In this document: in pieces, positions 43,958 through 55,135 of the stretch
How the letters are laid out: every line of letters starts with the position of its first letter
How positions within the stretch are numbered: position 1 is the stretch's first letter
NCBI GenBank assembly: GCA_041395725.1
Contig: JAWKZW010000001.1
Location: 248,001-312,000 of the forward strand
DNA: 64,000 nt
Direction: 5' to 3'
Source: Gammaproteobacteria bacterium
GTDB taxonomy: Bacteria; Pseudomonadota; Gammaproteobacteria; Pseudomonadales; Pseudohongiellaceae
Notes under the pieces: generated by a model
Told to the model about the DNA's origin: nothing
What the model saw: the letters and a program-made list of their open reading frames with translations, nothing else
The model's database searches: none
Program-made: the position numbers and the translations under genes

Positions 43958-44593
43958 ATGTCCACTTTTCGCAAACGTGCCCTGGAGCAGTTTCCCATGG
44001 TGCTGCTGACCCTGGTCAGCATCATTCAGGCACTGGCACTGGAGCTGCTGTGGGGAAAAGTTACTGAGACGGAGCTACTGTGGCAGCTCAGCTCCGCCAG
44101 TCTGGTCGGCTGGAGCATGATCAGCGTTACGCTGCTCGGCATCCTGCAGATCTGGATTATGTATTCGAGCCTGGTGATGGGATTTCGCTGGGTTCCCAGC
44201 ACCAGGGACTCTCTTTTCCCCTTTCTCATAGGTATCCAGGAATTCATGCTGGTCAGTCTCATTGCCACGGATCACGAGGGCCTCTGGCTGCTGGTGCTGG
44301 CGTCAATATTTGCCTCCGCAAATATCATGTCTCACCTGACTTTCAAGCGGGCCCGGGCAGAGCCGGATAACCTGGCTTTTTTCCGCAACAGATCCCCCGC
44401 TACCTGGCGGGATTTCAAGTGGGCCTACCTGGTGATCAGCACCCTGACGACACTGGGTGTTATAAGCCAATGGTTTTCTTCTTCAGACTGGGCACCCCTT
44501 TTCGCCAGCCTGCTGGCCAATATGATGCTGCTGGTACAGATTTTTGCTTCCAGACGGCTCTGGAAAGTCGTTGTCGAAACGGTGGAAGAATGA
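43958..44593 (+). CDS. Polytopic membrane protein of unknown function
   Basis: This 211-residue protein has about six membrane segments (MVLLTLVSIIQALALELLW, LVGWSMISVTLLGILQIWIM, LFPFLIGIQEFMLVSLIAT, LLVLASIFASANIM, WAYLVISTLTTLGVISQWF, LFASLLANMMLLVQIFA). No family is recognised and no catalytic motif is apparent. It follows the oxidoreductase gene by 28 bp on the same strand and could be co-transcribed with it. Confidence 0.7.
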   Translation: MSTFRKRALEQFPMVLLTLVSIIQALALELLWGKVTETELLWQLSSASLVGWSMISVTLLGILQIWIMYSSLVMGFRWVPSTRDSLFPFLIGIQEFMLVSLIATDHEGLWLLVLASIFASANIMSHLTFKRARAEPDNLAFFRNRSPATWRDFKWAYLVISTLTTLGVISQWFSSSDWAPLFASLLANMMLLVQIFASRRLWKVVVETVEE

Positions 44594-44796
44594 ACCGGTG
44601 AGTCGTCAGACCGGTTGAAAATTGCTGACCGATGATGGCACCATGCTGACCGGTAGCCGCTTCTGCCGGCTCATAACAGCACTATTTGTGGCACCTTTGA
44701 TTAACGGCACTATCGATGGGACCTGGCCGGCCCTCAGCCTCCTGGCAATAATCTGAACGTCGTATCCAGGCACCTCAACCCAGGGAGTAACGCGAG

Positions 44797-45654
44797 TTGG
44801 ACGAAATTGTTTATCTGAATGGAGAATACCTGCAGGCCGACCAGGCGCGGGTTTCGATTTTCGACCGGGGCTTCCTGTTCGGGGATGGTGTCTACGAGGT
44901 GATTCCGGTAGTCAATGGCGTGCTGATCGATCGGGACTATTTTCTTGAGCGCCTGACTAACAGCACCGGGCAGATCGATCTTGCCTGGCCCTGTGAGCCT
45001 GTCGAACTGCTGCAAATTATTCAGGAACTGGCCGCTCGGAACCAGCTGCAGGAAGGTTATGTGTATCTGCAGATCAGTCGCGGTGCCGCCGTACGGGATT
45101 TCGCCTATCCCCCGGGAGTGACTCCCACGCTGATGGCATTTGCCAGCCATCAGGCCATCCTGAATCACCCCATGGCCAACCAGGGCGTCAGCGTCGCCAT
45201 CGTCGAAGACCTGCGCTGGAAACGGCGCGACATCAAGTCGCTGAACCTGCTTGGCCAATGCATGGCCAAGCAGCAGGCCAAGCTGAGTGGAGCCTACGAA
45301 GGCTGGATGGTAGAGGAAGGCTTCGTCACCGAAGGGGCATCCTCTTCTGCGTTCATCGTGAGCAATAACAGACTGATCACGCGACCGCTGTCCAACTCAA
45401 TCCTGCCCGGCATTCGCCGGCGGGTAATCCTGGAATTGATCGAAGAACAGCAGATTGCGGTTGAAATGCGACCATTCAGCGTTGAAGAAGCTCTGGCGGC
45501 CGATGAGGCCTTTCTCAGTTCCGCCACCACTCTGGTGCTACCCATTGTCAGTATCGACGGGCAGCCTGTCGGAGACGGAGTACCCGGACCGATCACCAGC
45601 CAGGTCCGCTCACTCTACCTGCAAATGGTCAAGGCCGCGGCCGGCCTGAGCTGA
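44797..45654 (+). CDS. dat: D-amino-acid transaminase (class IV aminotransferase)
   Basis: This 285-residue PLP enzyme contains VYLNGEYLQADQARVSIFDRG-type opening sequence (here LNGEYLQADQARVSIFDRGF), FGDGVYEVIPV, YLQISRGAAVRDF, the PLP lysine in RRDIKSLNLLGQ and TEGASSSAFIV. The pattern fits D-alanine transaminase rather than branched-chain transaminase: the loop with RxxxR-F after QISRG is present. It interconverts D-alanine and D-glutamate for cell-wall precursors. The TTG at 44797 with GGGAG before it is the best start. A GCCGGGA/TCCCGGC hairpin without T-run lies just after the stop (45661-45677). Confidence 0.88.
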   Translation: MDEIVYLNGEYLQADQARVSIFDRGFLFGDGVYEVIPVVNGVLIDRDYFLERLTNSTGQIDLAWPCEPVELLQIIQELAARNQLQEGYVYLQISRGAAVRDFAYPPGVTPTLMAFASHQAILNHPMANQGVSVAIVEDLRWKRRDIKSLNLLGQCMAKQQAKLSGAYEGWMVEEGFVTEGASSSAFIVSNNRLITRPLSNSILPGIRRRVILELIEEQQIAVEMRPFSVEEALAADEAFLSSATTLVLPIVSIDGQPVGDGVPGPITSQVRSLYLQMVKAAAGLS

Positions 45655-45770
45655 CCGGCAGCCGGGAAAATCCCGGCACAGGCCGGCAATCAGGACGACC
45701 TGTGTCCCCTGCCGCGACGCGCTGCGGCAGGCCTTCCGGGCTTCCAGAAATCGTTTGCCGGGTCTGCTCT

Positions 45771-47084
45771 CTAATCGACGATGGCCTGGTGCGCCAGAAC
45801 CTGAAAATCCTGGCGGATATTGATATGGGAGTAGGGACGCACCTGGGTCATGAGTATCCCGATCAGCTCTTCATCCCGGTCGATCCAGGACAAGGTCCCG
45901 TAGGCTCCGCCCCAGTAGACGGAACCCTCAGACAGGGGAGTTGCCGCCGCGCCGCGATCCTCAACCACGGCCCAGCCCAGACCGAAACCCATCCCGGGCC
46001 CCGGCAGCCACAGGGGGAGCTCCCCCGTGTGATTGTCCATCATCAGATCGAGGGTGACCGGTGACAGCAGCCTGACACCATCCAGCTCGCCACCGTTCAA
46101 CATGGCAAGCTGAAACCGGAGGTAGTCATGGGCTGTTGATACCAGCCCGCCTGCCCCACGAAATACCCGCTTGTTCTCGGCACTGATCCAGCGGCTTTCA
46201 TTGTTACCGGGATCCTGCAGCACGATACGGTTATTGTTCGGCCCGGGCCGATACTGTGACATCAGACGCCCACCTTTATCGTCATCCATAAAAAAGTGGG
46301 TATCATGCATGCCAAGCGGTCGAAATATCCGCTCATCTAAAAATTCGTCCAGCGGCTGACCGGAAATCACCTCCACCAGCCGACCGACCACATCGGTGGC
46401 CTGGGAATACTGCCATTGCTCGCCGGGGTTGTAATTCAGCGGCATAGCAGCAATCCGGTTGACGTAGGACTCCAGCGTGTCGTCCGGGCGAATAGCGATC
46501 TGGCTCGCGTAATAGCGGGTATTGCCCCGGTAGCTGTTGGCCAGACCCGCCGTATGGGTAAGCATGTCCCGGATAGTGGCTTCTCTCGTGGCAGGCACCA
46601 GATGGCCGGTTTCCCCACTGGCATCACTGGTGGTGGAGACCCTGGGATTAGCGAAACCAGGAATGAATTTGCTGACCGGGTCGCGCAGCTGGAACTGGCC
46701 CTGCTCCCATAACATCATCAGGGCAACCGAGGTGATCGGTTTGGTCATCGAGGCAATGCGGAAAATAGCGTCCTCACGCATGGGCTTGCCGCTGTCAATA
46801 TCCATGAAACCCCGGGCTTCAAAATGGACTACCTTGCCCTTTCTGGCGATCAGGGTCACCGTGCCGGGAACCTGCCGGTAATCGATATACCGTTGCATGA
46901 CCGGCCCGATGCGCGCCAGCCGCTCCGCAGACATACCGACCTCCTCGGGAGCTGCCATGGGCAGACCCGGGTCTGTCGGCTGCTGGGCGTAACTGCCTGT
47001 TGCCAGCGCAGTGGCAACTGCTGCTGCGAGGAATACCGGTTTGATCAGGGCCTGGGTGAATAAGCTCAATGGCGTTCGGGTCAT
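45771..47084 (-). CDS. Secreted serine hydrolase, beta-lactamase/EstB family
   Basis: This 437-residue protein starts at the ATG at 47084 behind GAGG. It has a signal peptide (IKPVFLAAAVATALATGSYA) and the PF00144 fold with FRIASMTKPITSVALMML (SMTK carrying the nucleophile Ser and Lys), THTAGLANS, WQYSQATDVVGRLVEVISG (the YSQ tyrosine) and GLGWAVVEDRG. The family includes esterases, D-aminopeptidases and class C-like beta-lactamases; the sequence fits the EstB esterase type more than true beta-lactamase. It is periplasmic. The gene stands alone. Confidence 0.88.
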   Translation of the reverse strand: MTRTPLSLFTQALIKPVFLAAAVATALATGSYAQQPTDPGLPMAAPEEVGMSAERLARIGPVMQRYIDYRQVPGTVTLIARKGKVVHFEARGFMDIDSGKPMREDAIFRIASMTKPITSVALMMLWEQGQFQLRDPVSKFIPGFANPRVSTTSDASGETGHLVPATREATIRDMLTHTAGLANSYRGNTRYYASQIAIRPDDTLESYVNRIAAMPLNYNPGEQWQYSQATDVVGRLVEVISGQPLDEFLDERIFRPLGMHDTHFFMDDDKGGRLMSQYRPGPNNNRIVLQDPGNNESRWISAENKRVFRGAGGLVSTAHDYLRFQLAMLNGGELDGVRLLSPVTLDLMMDNHTGELPLWLPGPGMGFGLGWAVVEDRGAAATPLSEGSVYWGGAYGTLSWIDRDEELIGILMTQVRPYSHINIRQDFQVLAHQAIVD

Positions 47085-47353
47085 GTTACTACCTCGTGTC
47101 TGCGGCGCTCCGTTGAAACGCAGATTCTTATTGATTTGCCCGCCACAGGGTGGCCGACTTTCTGCTGCAGCGTGCTGCAGCCTCAGTAGCACAGGGAAGC
47201 TGTCGAGGCCACCCCGCTCCGTGCGGTTGACTCTTTATATACCCGCCCCTGCATGGAATCAACAGGGACGGGCAGGCACCGGATGCAGTTCGCCCGGCCA
47301 ACGCGGCAGCGGATCAGGTAAGCAGGTCAGGGAATTGAGTCGGTAAGGACGAG

Positions 47354-48280
47354 TCAGTCGACCAGGCGGCCTTCCTCGTACACTTGTTCAACCCGGTCGC
47401 CGTTGGCATAAACCAGGCTGCCAGGGCCATGACGCTGGCCATTCCGCCAGCTGCCTTCAAAACGGACACCATTGGGCCAGAAATAAGTGCCCTCGCCGTG
47501 GGGCGCATCCGCGGCAAAACTGCCTTCGTACCGCTTACCGTCGGCCCAGGTGAAGTGGCCGCTGCCTTCAAGTCTGCCCGCTTTCATCTGGCCCTCGTAG
47601 CGATCGCCGTTGGTCCAGGTCTTGGCCCCGCGGCCGTCCTGCCGGCCCTTCAGCCAGCTACCCCAATAGGTATCGCCATTGGCCCACTGGTAAGTACCCT
47701 GGCCATGACGCTGGTCATTCAGAAAGTCGCCCTGGTAGCGATCGCCATTGGCGCCAACAAACTCGCCATAGCCGCTGCGGATACCATTCAGCCAGTGGCC
47801 TTCGTAATGATCGCCATTGGCCCAGGCGTAGACCCCGGTTCCGGTTATCCTGTCGTCAATCCATTCACCTTCATAGCGATCGCCGTTGGCGAGCACCAGA
47901 GATCCCTGCCCGTCCTTGCGTCCGCTGCGCCACTGACCGGTGTAACGATCGCCGCTGGCGCGGGCCAGGGTACCGCTGCCCCACTGCATGCCATTCTGCC
48001 ATTGCCCCTCGTAGCGATCCCCGGAGAACCATAGGTAGGTGCCCTGGCCATGGTGACGGTCATTGCGCCACAAGCCTACGTAGCGATCGCCGTTGGCCCG
48101 TTGCAACGTGCCGTGACCGTGAATGCGCTGATTCTGACATTGCCCCTGGTAGATGTCCCCGGTTGACCAGGCGTAAATGCCGGCCCCCGAACCTTTCTCA
48201 CAGGTATTGGTGACCCAGCGATCAACCTGCGCCTGCAGCGCCAGTGGAACAATCAGTAAAAATAGTAGAGAAGTACGCAT
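47354..48280 (-). CDS. Exported MORN-repeat protein
   Basis: This 308-residue protein has a signal peptide (TSLLFLLIVPLALQAQ). Its eleven full MORN repeats of 23 residues, pattern GDRYEGQWxNGxxxGxGTxx, run with hardly any gap from about residue 47 to 300, followed by a partial repeat. MORN repeats form an elongated beta-hairpin stack; in bacteria they are seen in exported or membrane proteins of uncertain role. The regular 69-bp DNA period also produces long antisense open frames that are not genes. Start at 48280, just before the signal peptide. Confidence 0.88.
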   Translation of the reverse strand: MRTSLLFLLIVPLALQAQVDRWVTNTCEKGSGAGIYAWSTGDIYQGQCQNQRIHGHGTLQRANGDRYVGLWRNDRHHGQGTYLWFSGDRYEGQWQNGMQWGSGTLARASGDRYTGQWRSGRKDGQGSLVLANGDRYEGEWIDDRITGTGVYAWANGDHYEGHWLNGIRSGYGEFVGANGDRYQGDFLNDQRHGQGTYQWANGDTYWGSWLKGRQDGRGAKTWTNGDRYEGQMKAGRLEGSGHFTWADGKRYEGSFAADAPHGEGTYFWPNGVRFEGSWRNGQRHGPGSLVYANGDRVEQVYEEGRLVD

Positions 48281-48558
48281 AGCAATGATTCTAGCAAGGT
48301 GTGATGCACGGAAAGTGTTAAGCAGGTCCAAGATCACCGAAAATATTCCCTCCGGGGTCCGGGTTAAAGTGGGTTCTCGGGTTTGGCACCCAAGCGCTGT
48401 CCATCAGCCACTTTTTGGCGCCAGGCGATAGCCTGACAGACCTATCAGCGCCTGAAACGGTGCGAATTGACCTCCTCTTTGCGGGTGGTTGTTTTTCTGC
48501 CTCCTAACTGGGTAACATGCCTGAAGTTTTTATCCACACTACCCAAGGTCTATGAAGG

Positions 48559-49290
48559 ATGAGCACACCAGTACCTCTTGCCAGTGACAAACACGCCGAA
48601 TTGAAAGTCAGACAATCCGGAGATTACACCCGTTATAAAAATCAGAACCTGATCCCCATCGTCGTCAAGGATTTTTATACCCTGGCGGCCGAATTCCCCC
48701 TGGTCTTTGTAACGGGCAAGACCCCGGGTGAGTTCGTTCCCGTTGCTATCATGGGGCTGAAGGACGGTCATAACCTCTATTGTCAGACAGAGCACTGGGG
48801 CGCTCAGGTGGTGCCGATAAGCTTCAACAATGCCCCCTTCTCCATCGCCCGCGTGGAACAGGACCGCGACCAGTTCGTGGTGCTGATCGACGAAGACAGC
48901 CCCCTGGTGAGCAAAACAGAGGGGGAGGCCATTTTTGCTGACAACGGAGACAAGTCCGAGTACATGCAGAACCGGATCGAAGCCCTGATGGATATAACCC
49001 AGCAGACTATCCAGACACAGAAAGTGTGCAATCTGTTCAACACCAAGAATCTGCTGATCACTCATCAGATCCAGATGCGGCACCGCCCGGATGGCACCCT
49101 CTACAAGATAGACGGCATTCATATTGTTGACGAGCCGGCGCTTAATGCATTGTCCGATGAGGACTTCCTGGCACTGCGCAGGCAGGGGCTGCTGCCCATT
49201 ATCTATGCCCACCTGGCATCTCTGCAGCAGCTGCGAAGGATTTCCCAGTTACAGTACGACTCAGATCAGGCCACCAAGGCAGCCAGCTGA
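48559..49290 (+). CDS. SapC family protein
   Basis: This 243-residue protein of the SapC family opens with KNQNLIPIVVKDFYTLAAEF, then PLVFVTGK, FVPVAIMGLKDGHNLY, WGAQVVPISFNNAPFSI and PLVSKTEGEAIFADNGDKSE. It ends with an HIVDEPALNALSDEDFLALR segment typical of the family. SapC proteins were named from the Campylobacter S-layer locus. In gammaproteobacteria and alphaproteobacteria they are cytoplasmic or surface proteins of unproven role. No signal peptide is seen. It precedes the aconitase gene by 51 bp on the same strand. Confidence 0.9.
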   Translation: MSTPVPLASDKHAELKVRQSGDYTRYKNQNLIPIVVKDFYTLAAEFPLVFVTGKTPGEFVPVAIMGLKDGHNLYCQTEHWGAQVVPISFNNAPFSIARVEQDRDQFVVLIDEDSPLVSKTEGEAIFADNGDKSEYMQNRIEALMDITQQTIQTQKVCNLFNTKNLLITHQIQMRHRPDGTLYKIDGIHIVDEPALNALSDEDFLALRRQGLLPIIYAHLASLQQLRRISQLQYDSDQATKAAS

Positions 49291-49341
49291 AACGAGTGAA
49301 CCGGTGACTATTTTATCAGCGTAAAAGCAGGGGCAATAAAA

Positions 49342-51993
49342 ATGCACGAGGGCCAATTGAAAGAGCTTTGCCAACAGGAACTGCTGGTCGGCGACAAGTC
49401 CTACCGCTATTACAGTCTCAAGGCCCTTGAGGAGCAGGGCTTCGGGGAGGTTGCCAACCTGCCCGCCTCGATCAAGATTCTGCTGGAGAATCAGTTACGC
49501 AATTGTGACGGCCGAATCATTGATGATTCCCATGTCGAAGCGTTGATCAACTGGAGCGAGTCCCAGTTCCAGTCCCGGGAAATCATGTTCATGCCGGTTC
49601 GGGTCCTGATGCAGGACTTTACCGGGGTTCCTGCCGTGGTGGATCTGGCGGCCATGCGCGACGCAGTGGCAGAGCGCGGCGGAGATCCATCCCGCATCAA
49701 CCCGATCAACCCTGTCGACCTGGTCATCGACCATTCGGTAATGGTGGATCGCTTCGCTGTCGATTCCGCCTACCGCGATAACGTCAGGATGGAAATGCAG
49801 CGCAATCGGGAACGCTATCAGTTTCTGCGCTGGGGACAGAAGGCCTTCGATAATTTTCGCGTGGTACCGCCAGGTACCGGCATCTGTCACCAGGTCAACC
49901 TGGAATATCTGGCCCGCTCAGTATGGTCTGCGGAAGTAGACGGCACGCTCACCGCCTACCCCGACACCCTGGTCGGCACCGACAGCCACACCACCATGAT
50001 CAACGGCCTGGCCGTACTGGGCTGGGGAGTAGGCGGCATCGAAGCAGAAGCGGCCATGCTGGGTCAGCCTATATCAATGAATATTCCCGAAGTCGTGGGC
50101 TTCAAGCTGACCGGGCGGCTGTGCGAAGGCATCACCGCCACCGACCTGGTGCTGACTGTCACGCAGATGTTGCGCCAGCATGGCGTGGTTGGCAAATTCG
50201 TGGAATTTTTTGGGCCCGGCCTGGAATCCCTGAGCCTGGCGGACCGGGCCACGCTCGCCAATATGTCTCCCGAGTACGGCGCCACGTGTACTTTCTTTTC
50301 AGTTGACCAGAAGACTCTGGACTACCTGGCTCTGACCGGCCGAAGTGCCGACACTATCGCGCTGGTGGAAGCCTACAGCCGGACGCAGGGCCTGTGGCGA
50401 AGGGATGACGACGAGGTGAATTTCAGCAGCCGCCTGGCACTGGACCTGAATACGGTAGTTCCCTCCCTGGCAGGCCCCAAACGTCCGCAGGATCGGGTCC
50501 CTCTGACCAACATGCCACAAGCGCTCAAAGATCAGCTCAAGGGCGAACTGGTCAAGCAGACCCACGTCGGAAACGAGGCCTACAACCTGAAAGACGGCGA
50601 TGTGGTGATTGCAGCAATCACCTCCTGCACCAACACTTCCAACCCCGCCGTCATGATGGCAGCCGGGCTGCTGGCGCAGAAGGCCCTGGCTAAAGGGCTG
50701 TCCCGTAAACCCTGGGTAAAATCCTCCCTGGCACCGGGCTCCAAGGTGGTTTCCAGCTACCTGGAAAGTGCCGGTCTGCAGGACAGCCTGGACCAGCTTG
50801 GCTTCAACCTGGTGGGCTATGGCTGCACGACCTGTATCGGCAATTCCGGGCCGCTGCCGGACGCTATCGAGGAAGCAATCGACCGGAGTAAGCTGACCGT
50901 TGCCGCCGTGTTATCGGGCAACCGGAACTTCGAAGGACGTATTCATGCCAAGGTACGCGCCAACTGGCTGGCATCGCCGCCACTGGTGGTTGCCTTCGCA
51001 CTGGCCGGCACCACCAATATTGATCTGAGCAGTGAACCCCTCGGCACCGACAGCCAGGGTCAGGCTGTCTACCTGCGTGACATCTGGCCAAGCAACGACG
51101 AAATCGCCAATGCCGTCCAGCAGGTCCAGCGGGATATGTTTATTCGCAATTACGCCGAGGTATTCGAGGGTGACAAAGAGTGGAACGCACTGCCGGCCGG
51201 TGACGACAAGACCTATGACTGGAATGATGCCTCCACGTACATCCAGAAGCCGCCATTCTGTGACCTGGAAGCACCAGGGGATGCCATCAAGGCTGCCAGG
51301 ATACTGCTCCTGCTCGGTGACTCGGTGACCACTGACCATATCTCCCCGGCCGGATCGATTGCCGAACAAAGCCCTGCGGGTCAGTACCTGCTGGGCCACG
51401 GTATCAAGAAAGGCGAATTCAATTCCTACGGCTCTAGACGCGGCAATCACGAAGTCATGATGCGCGGTACCTTTGCCAATATCCGCCTGCACAACGAGAT
51501 GCTTGGCGGCATCGAAGGGGGCTACACCCGTCTTGCCGGCCACAGCGACGCGATGGCGGTTTACGACGCCGCCATGGAATATCAGAAGACCCGGACCCCG
51601 CTGGTCGTGATCGCCGGCAAGGAGTATGGTACTGGTTCGAGCCGCGACTGGGCGGCCAAGGGGTCGCGCCTGCTGGGTGTCCAAGCGGTTATCGCGGAGA
51701 GTTTTGAGCGCATCCATCGTTCCAATCTGGCCGGCATGGGGGTTCTGCCCCTGCAGTTTCCGGACGGCGTGACCAGGAAGACCCTCAAACTGACCGGCGA
51801 CGAATCCATCGATCTGACCGGCCTGGAAACGGTGCGCCCGGGCATGGAAGTGGGGATGACCATCCACTATCCGGACGGGGCCATGGAAATCTGTAAACTC
51901 CACTGCCGCCTGGACACCGCCCTGGAAGTTGCGTACTACACGAGCAGCGGCATCATGCCTTATGTCGTAAACAAGCTGTCAGAGGCTCCCTAA
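49342..51993 (+). CDS. acnA: Aconitate hydratase AcnA
   Basis: This 883-residue enzyme of the AcnA/IRP type has the [4Fe-4S] cysteines at about residue 429 (AAITSCTNTSNP) and 495/498 (YGCTTCIGNSGPLP). Substrate residues appear in GTDSHTTMINGLAVLGWGVG and the swivel domain in KEYGTGSSRDWAAKGSRLLG. It isomerises citrate to isocitrate in the TCA cycle. The length matches the family. It sits between sapC and the fumarase gene, 21 bp from the latter, so aconitase and fumarase are probably co-transcribed. Confidence 0.96.
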   Translation: MHEGQLKELCQQELLVGDKSYRYYSLKALEEQGFGEVANLPASIKILLENQLRNCDGRIIDDSHVEALINWSESQFQSREIMFMPVRVLMQDFTGVPAVVDLAAMRDAVAERGGDPSRINPINPVDLVIDHSVMVDRFAVDSAYRDNVRMEMQRNRERYQFLRWGQKAFDNFRVVPPGTGICHQVNLEYLARSVWSAEVDGTLTAYPDTLVGTDSHTTMINGLAVLGWGVGGIEAEAAMLGQPISMNIPEVVGFKLTGRLCEGITATDLVLTVTQMLRQHGVVGKFVEFFGPGLESLSLADRATLANMSPEYGATCTFFSVDQKTLDYLALTGRSADTIALVEAYSRTQGLWRRDDDEVNFSSRLALDLNTVVPSLAGPKRPQDRVPLTNMPQALKDQLKGELVKQTHVGNEAYNLKDGDVVIAAITSCTNTSNPAVMMAAGLLAQKALAKGLSRKPWVKSSLAPGSKVVSSYLESAGLQDSLDQLGFNLVGYGCTTCIGNSGPLPDAIEEAIDRSKLTVAAVLSGNRNFEGRIHAKVRANWLASPPLVVAFALAGTTNIDLSSEPLGTDSQGQAVYLRDIWPSNDEIANAVQQVQRDMFIRNYAEVFEGDKEWNALPAGDDKTYDWNDASTYIQKPPFCDLEAPGDAIKAARILLLLGDSVTTDHISPAGSIAEQSPAGQYLLGHGIKKGEFNSYGSRRGNHEVMMRGTFANIRLHNEMLGGIEGGYTRLAGHSDAMAVYDAAMEYQKTRTPLVVIAGKEYGTGSSRDWAAKGSRLLGVQAVIAESFERIHRSNLAGMGVLPLQFPDGVTRKTLKLTGDESIDLTGLETVRPGMEVGMTIHYPDGAMEICKLHCRLDTALEVAYYTSSGIMPYVVNKLSEAP

Positions 51994-52014
51994 CCCTGGA
52001 ATTCGTTGTCGTTT

Positions 52015-53403
<1,389 letters not shown>

Positions 53404-53478
53404 GCGCTGCGGCCGGGCCGACAGCCGCAGGCGGGGCACACCACATCACTATTCACCAGCCAACCACGGAAAAGTATT

Positions 53479-54846
53479 ATGACATTAACCTCCATCAACC
53501 CGGCAACCGGCCAGCCCATTGCCGAATACGAGCCACACAGCGCAGAACAAGTCGATCAGCTGATCAGCAACGCCGACGCGGCCTTCAGAAGCTGGCGCCA
53601 GGTACCGATTAAAGAACGCAGCCAGGTACTTCGACGGGCCGGCGATGTCCTCAAGCAGAATCGCCATTCCTATGCCATGCTGATGACGCGGGAAATGGGC
53701 AAACCCCTGGCGCAATCACTGGCAGAAATCGACAAATGCGCCGATGGCTGCCTGTTCTATGCCGACAAGGCCGGCGAGTTTCTCGCTCCCGACCTGGTCA
53801 TGACCGAGGCGCCGGAAAGTTTTGTCTGTTACGAACCCCTGGGTGTCGTTCTTGCCGTCATGCCGTGGAACTTTCCTTTCTGGCAGGTGTTTCGCTTCGC
53901 CGCCCCCGGCCTGATGGCCGGCAACGCCGGCCTGTTAAAGCACGCCAGCAACGTCAGCGGCTGCGCGCTGGCGATTGAGGATGTTTTCCGGGAAGCCGGC
54001 TTGCCGGACGGACTGTTCAGCACTCTTCTGATCGGCAGCAAGGACGTGGAACGGGTCATCAATAACAAGGCAGTCAGCGCCGTAACCCTGACCGGCAGCG
54101 GTGCCGCTGGCGCGGCGGTGGCAGCAGCAGCCGGCAAAGCCCTGAAAAAGAGCGTGCTGGAGCTGGGCGGCAGCGACGCCTACGTGGTACTGGCGGATGC
54201 GGACCTGGATCTGGCCGCCAGGGTTTGCGCCACCAGCCGGATGACCAACAACGGGCAGACCTGCATCGCCGCCAAACGGCTCATCGTTGAAGCTGCAGTT
54301 CAGCAGGAATTCGAACAGAAGCTGTTGCGGGAGTTACAGCAATATCAGGCTGGCGATCCGGAGCTGGAGCAGACCAACCAGGGCCCCATGGCCAGAGAAG
54401 ATCTGCGGAATGAACTCCATCAGCAGGTGGAAAAATCCATCGCGCTGGGTGCCAGGTGTCTTCTCGGTGGTCAGATGCCTGAAGGGGCCGGCGCATTTTA
54501 TCCCGCCACGCTGCTTACGGGCGTGAATGAGTCCATGCCGGCGTTCCATGAAGAGCTGTTCGGGCCGGTTGCCAGTGTGATCACCGCCAGGGACGAAGAA
54601 GACGCAATCAGCAAAGCCAATGATTCAGACTTCGGTCTCGGGGCCGCGGTTTTTACCCGCGATGCCGACAAGGGCCGGCACATCGCCGCCCACCGCCTGG
54701 AAGCTGGAACCTGTGTGGTAAACGACTTTGTCCGTTCCGACCCCAGGCTGCCTTTTGGCGGTATCAAGCAGAGCGGTTATGGCCGCGAACTATCCCACTT
54801 CGGCATACGGGAGTTCGTCAACATCAAAACCGTTTACAGCGGCTAG
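53479..54846 (+). CDS. NAD(P)-dependent aldehyde dehydrogenase, succinate-semialdehyde type
   Basis: This 455-residue protein has the aldehyde dehydrogenase pattern: VMPWNFPFWQVFRFAAPGLM (nucleotide-binding), LTGSGAAGAAVAAAAGKALK, general base Glu at about residue 228 in LELGGSD, catalytic Cys at about 262 in NNGQTCIAAKR, and LPFGGIKQSGYGRELSHFG near the end. The short form (about 455) and the sequence fit YneI/Sad-type succinate-semialdehyde dehydrogenases. It would feed succinate into the TCA cycle, matching its position next to acnA and fumC. Confidence 0.88.
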   Translation: MTLTSINPATGQPIAEYEPHSAEQVDQLISNADAAFRSWRQVPIKERSQVLRRAGDVLKQNRHSYAMLMTREMGKPLAQSLAEIDKCADGCLFYADKAGEFLAPDLVMTEAPESFVCYEPLGVVLAVMPWNFPFWQVFRFAAPGLMAGNAGLLKHASNVSGCALAIEDVFREAGLPDGLFSTLLIGSKDVERVINNKAVSAVTLTGSGAAGAAVAAAAGKALKKSVLELGGSDAYVVLADADLDLAARVCATSRMTNNGQTCIAAKRLIVEAAVQQEFEQKLLRELQQYQAGDPELEQTNQGPMAREDLRNELHQQVEKSIALGARCLLGGQMPEGAGAFYPATLLTGVNESMPAFHEELFGPVASVITARDEEDAISKANDSDFGLGAAVFTRDADKGRHIAAHRLEAGTCVVNDFVRSDPRLPFGGIKQSGYGRELSHFGIREFVNIKTVYSG

Positions 54847-55135
54847 CGCCGCACCGACGAGCGCAAACGCCAACGACTCCTGATCATTGACCGGCAGCGG
54901 TTGCGCTTCTCACCGCACAGTTGCTGATTACTGTCAGTCTCTGGCAATGCTTTTGCCGGATCAATGCGGGTTGTTGGGAGGCAATCAGCTGAAGATTGTC
55001 TGCTGCCGATGCCTTAGCAGGAGGCTAATAAAAAGTTACTTTACTTTCCCTGACACAGGTCAAAACCGCTGGCTCCGATCCGCACTAGTCTGCCTTTCAG
55101 TGTTATCTGTTTGGGAACAATCGGGAGAGAGTAAT

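Noticed and set aside
45661..45677. GCCGGGA/TCCCGGC hairpin just after the transaminase gene
   Set aside because: There is no T-run, so it does not meet the standard for a rho-independent terminator. It is mentioned only in the gene entry.
47384..48034. Periodic plus-strand frame opposite the MORN gene, rich in repeats
   Set aside because: The periodicity comes from the 69-bp MORN repeat read on the wrong strand; no start site or domain.
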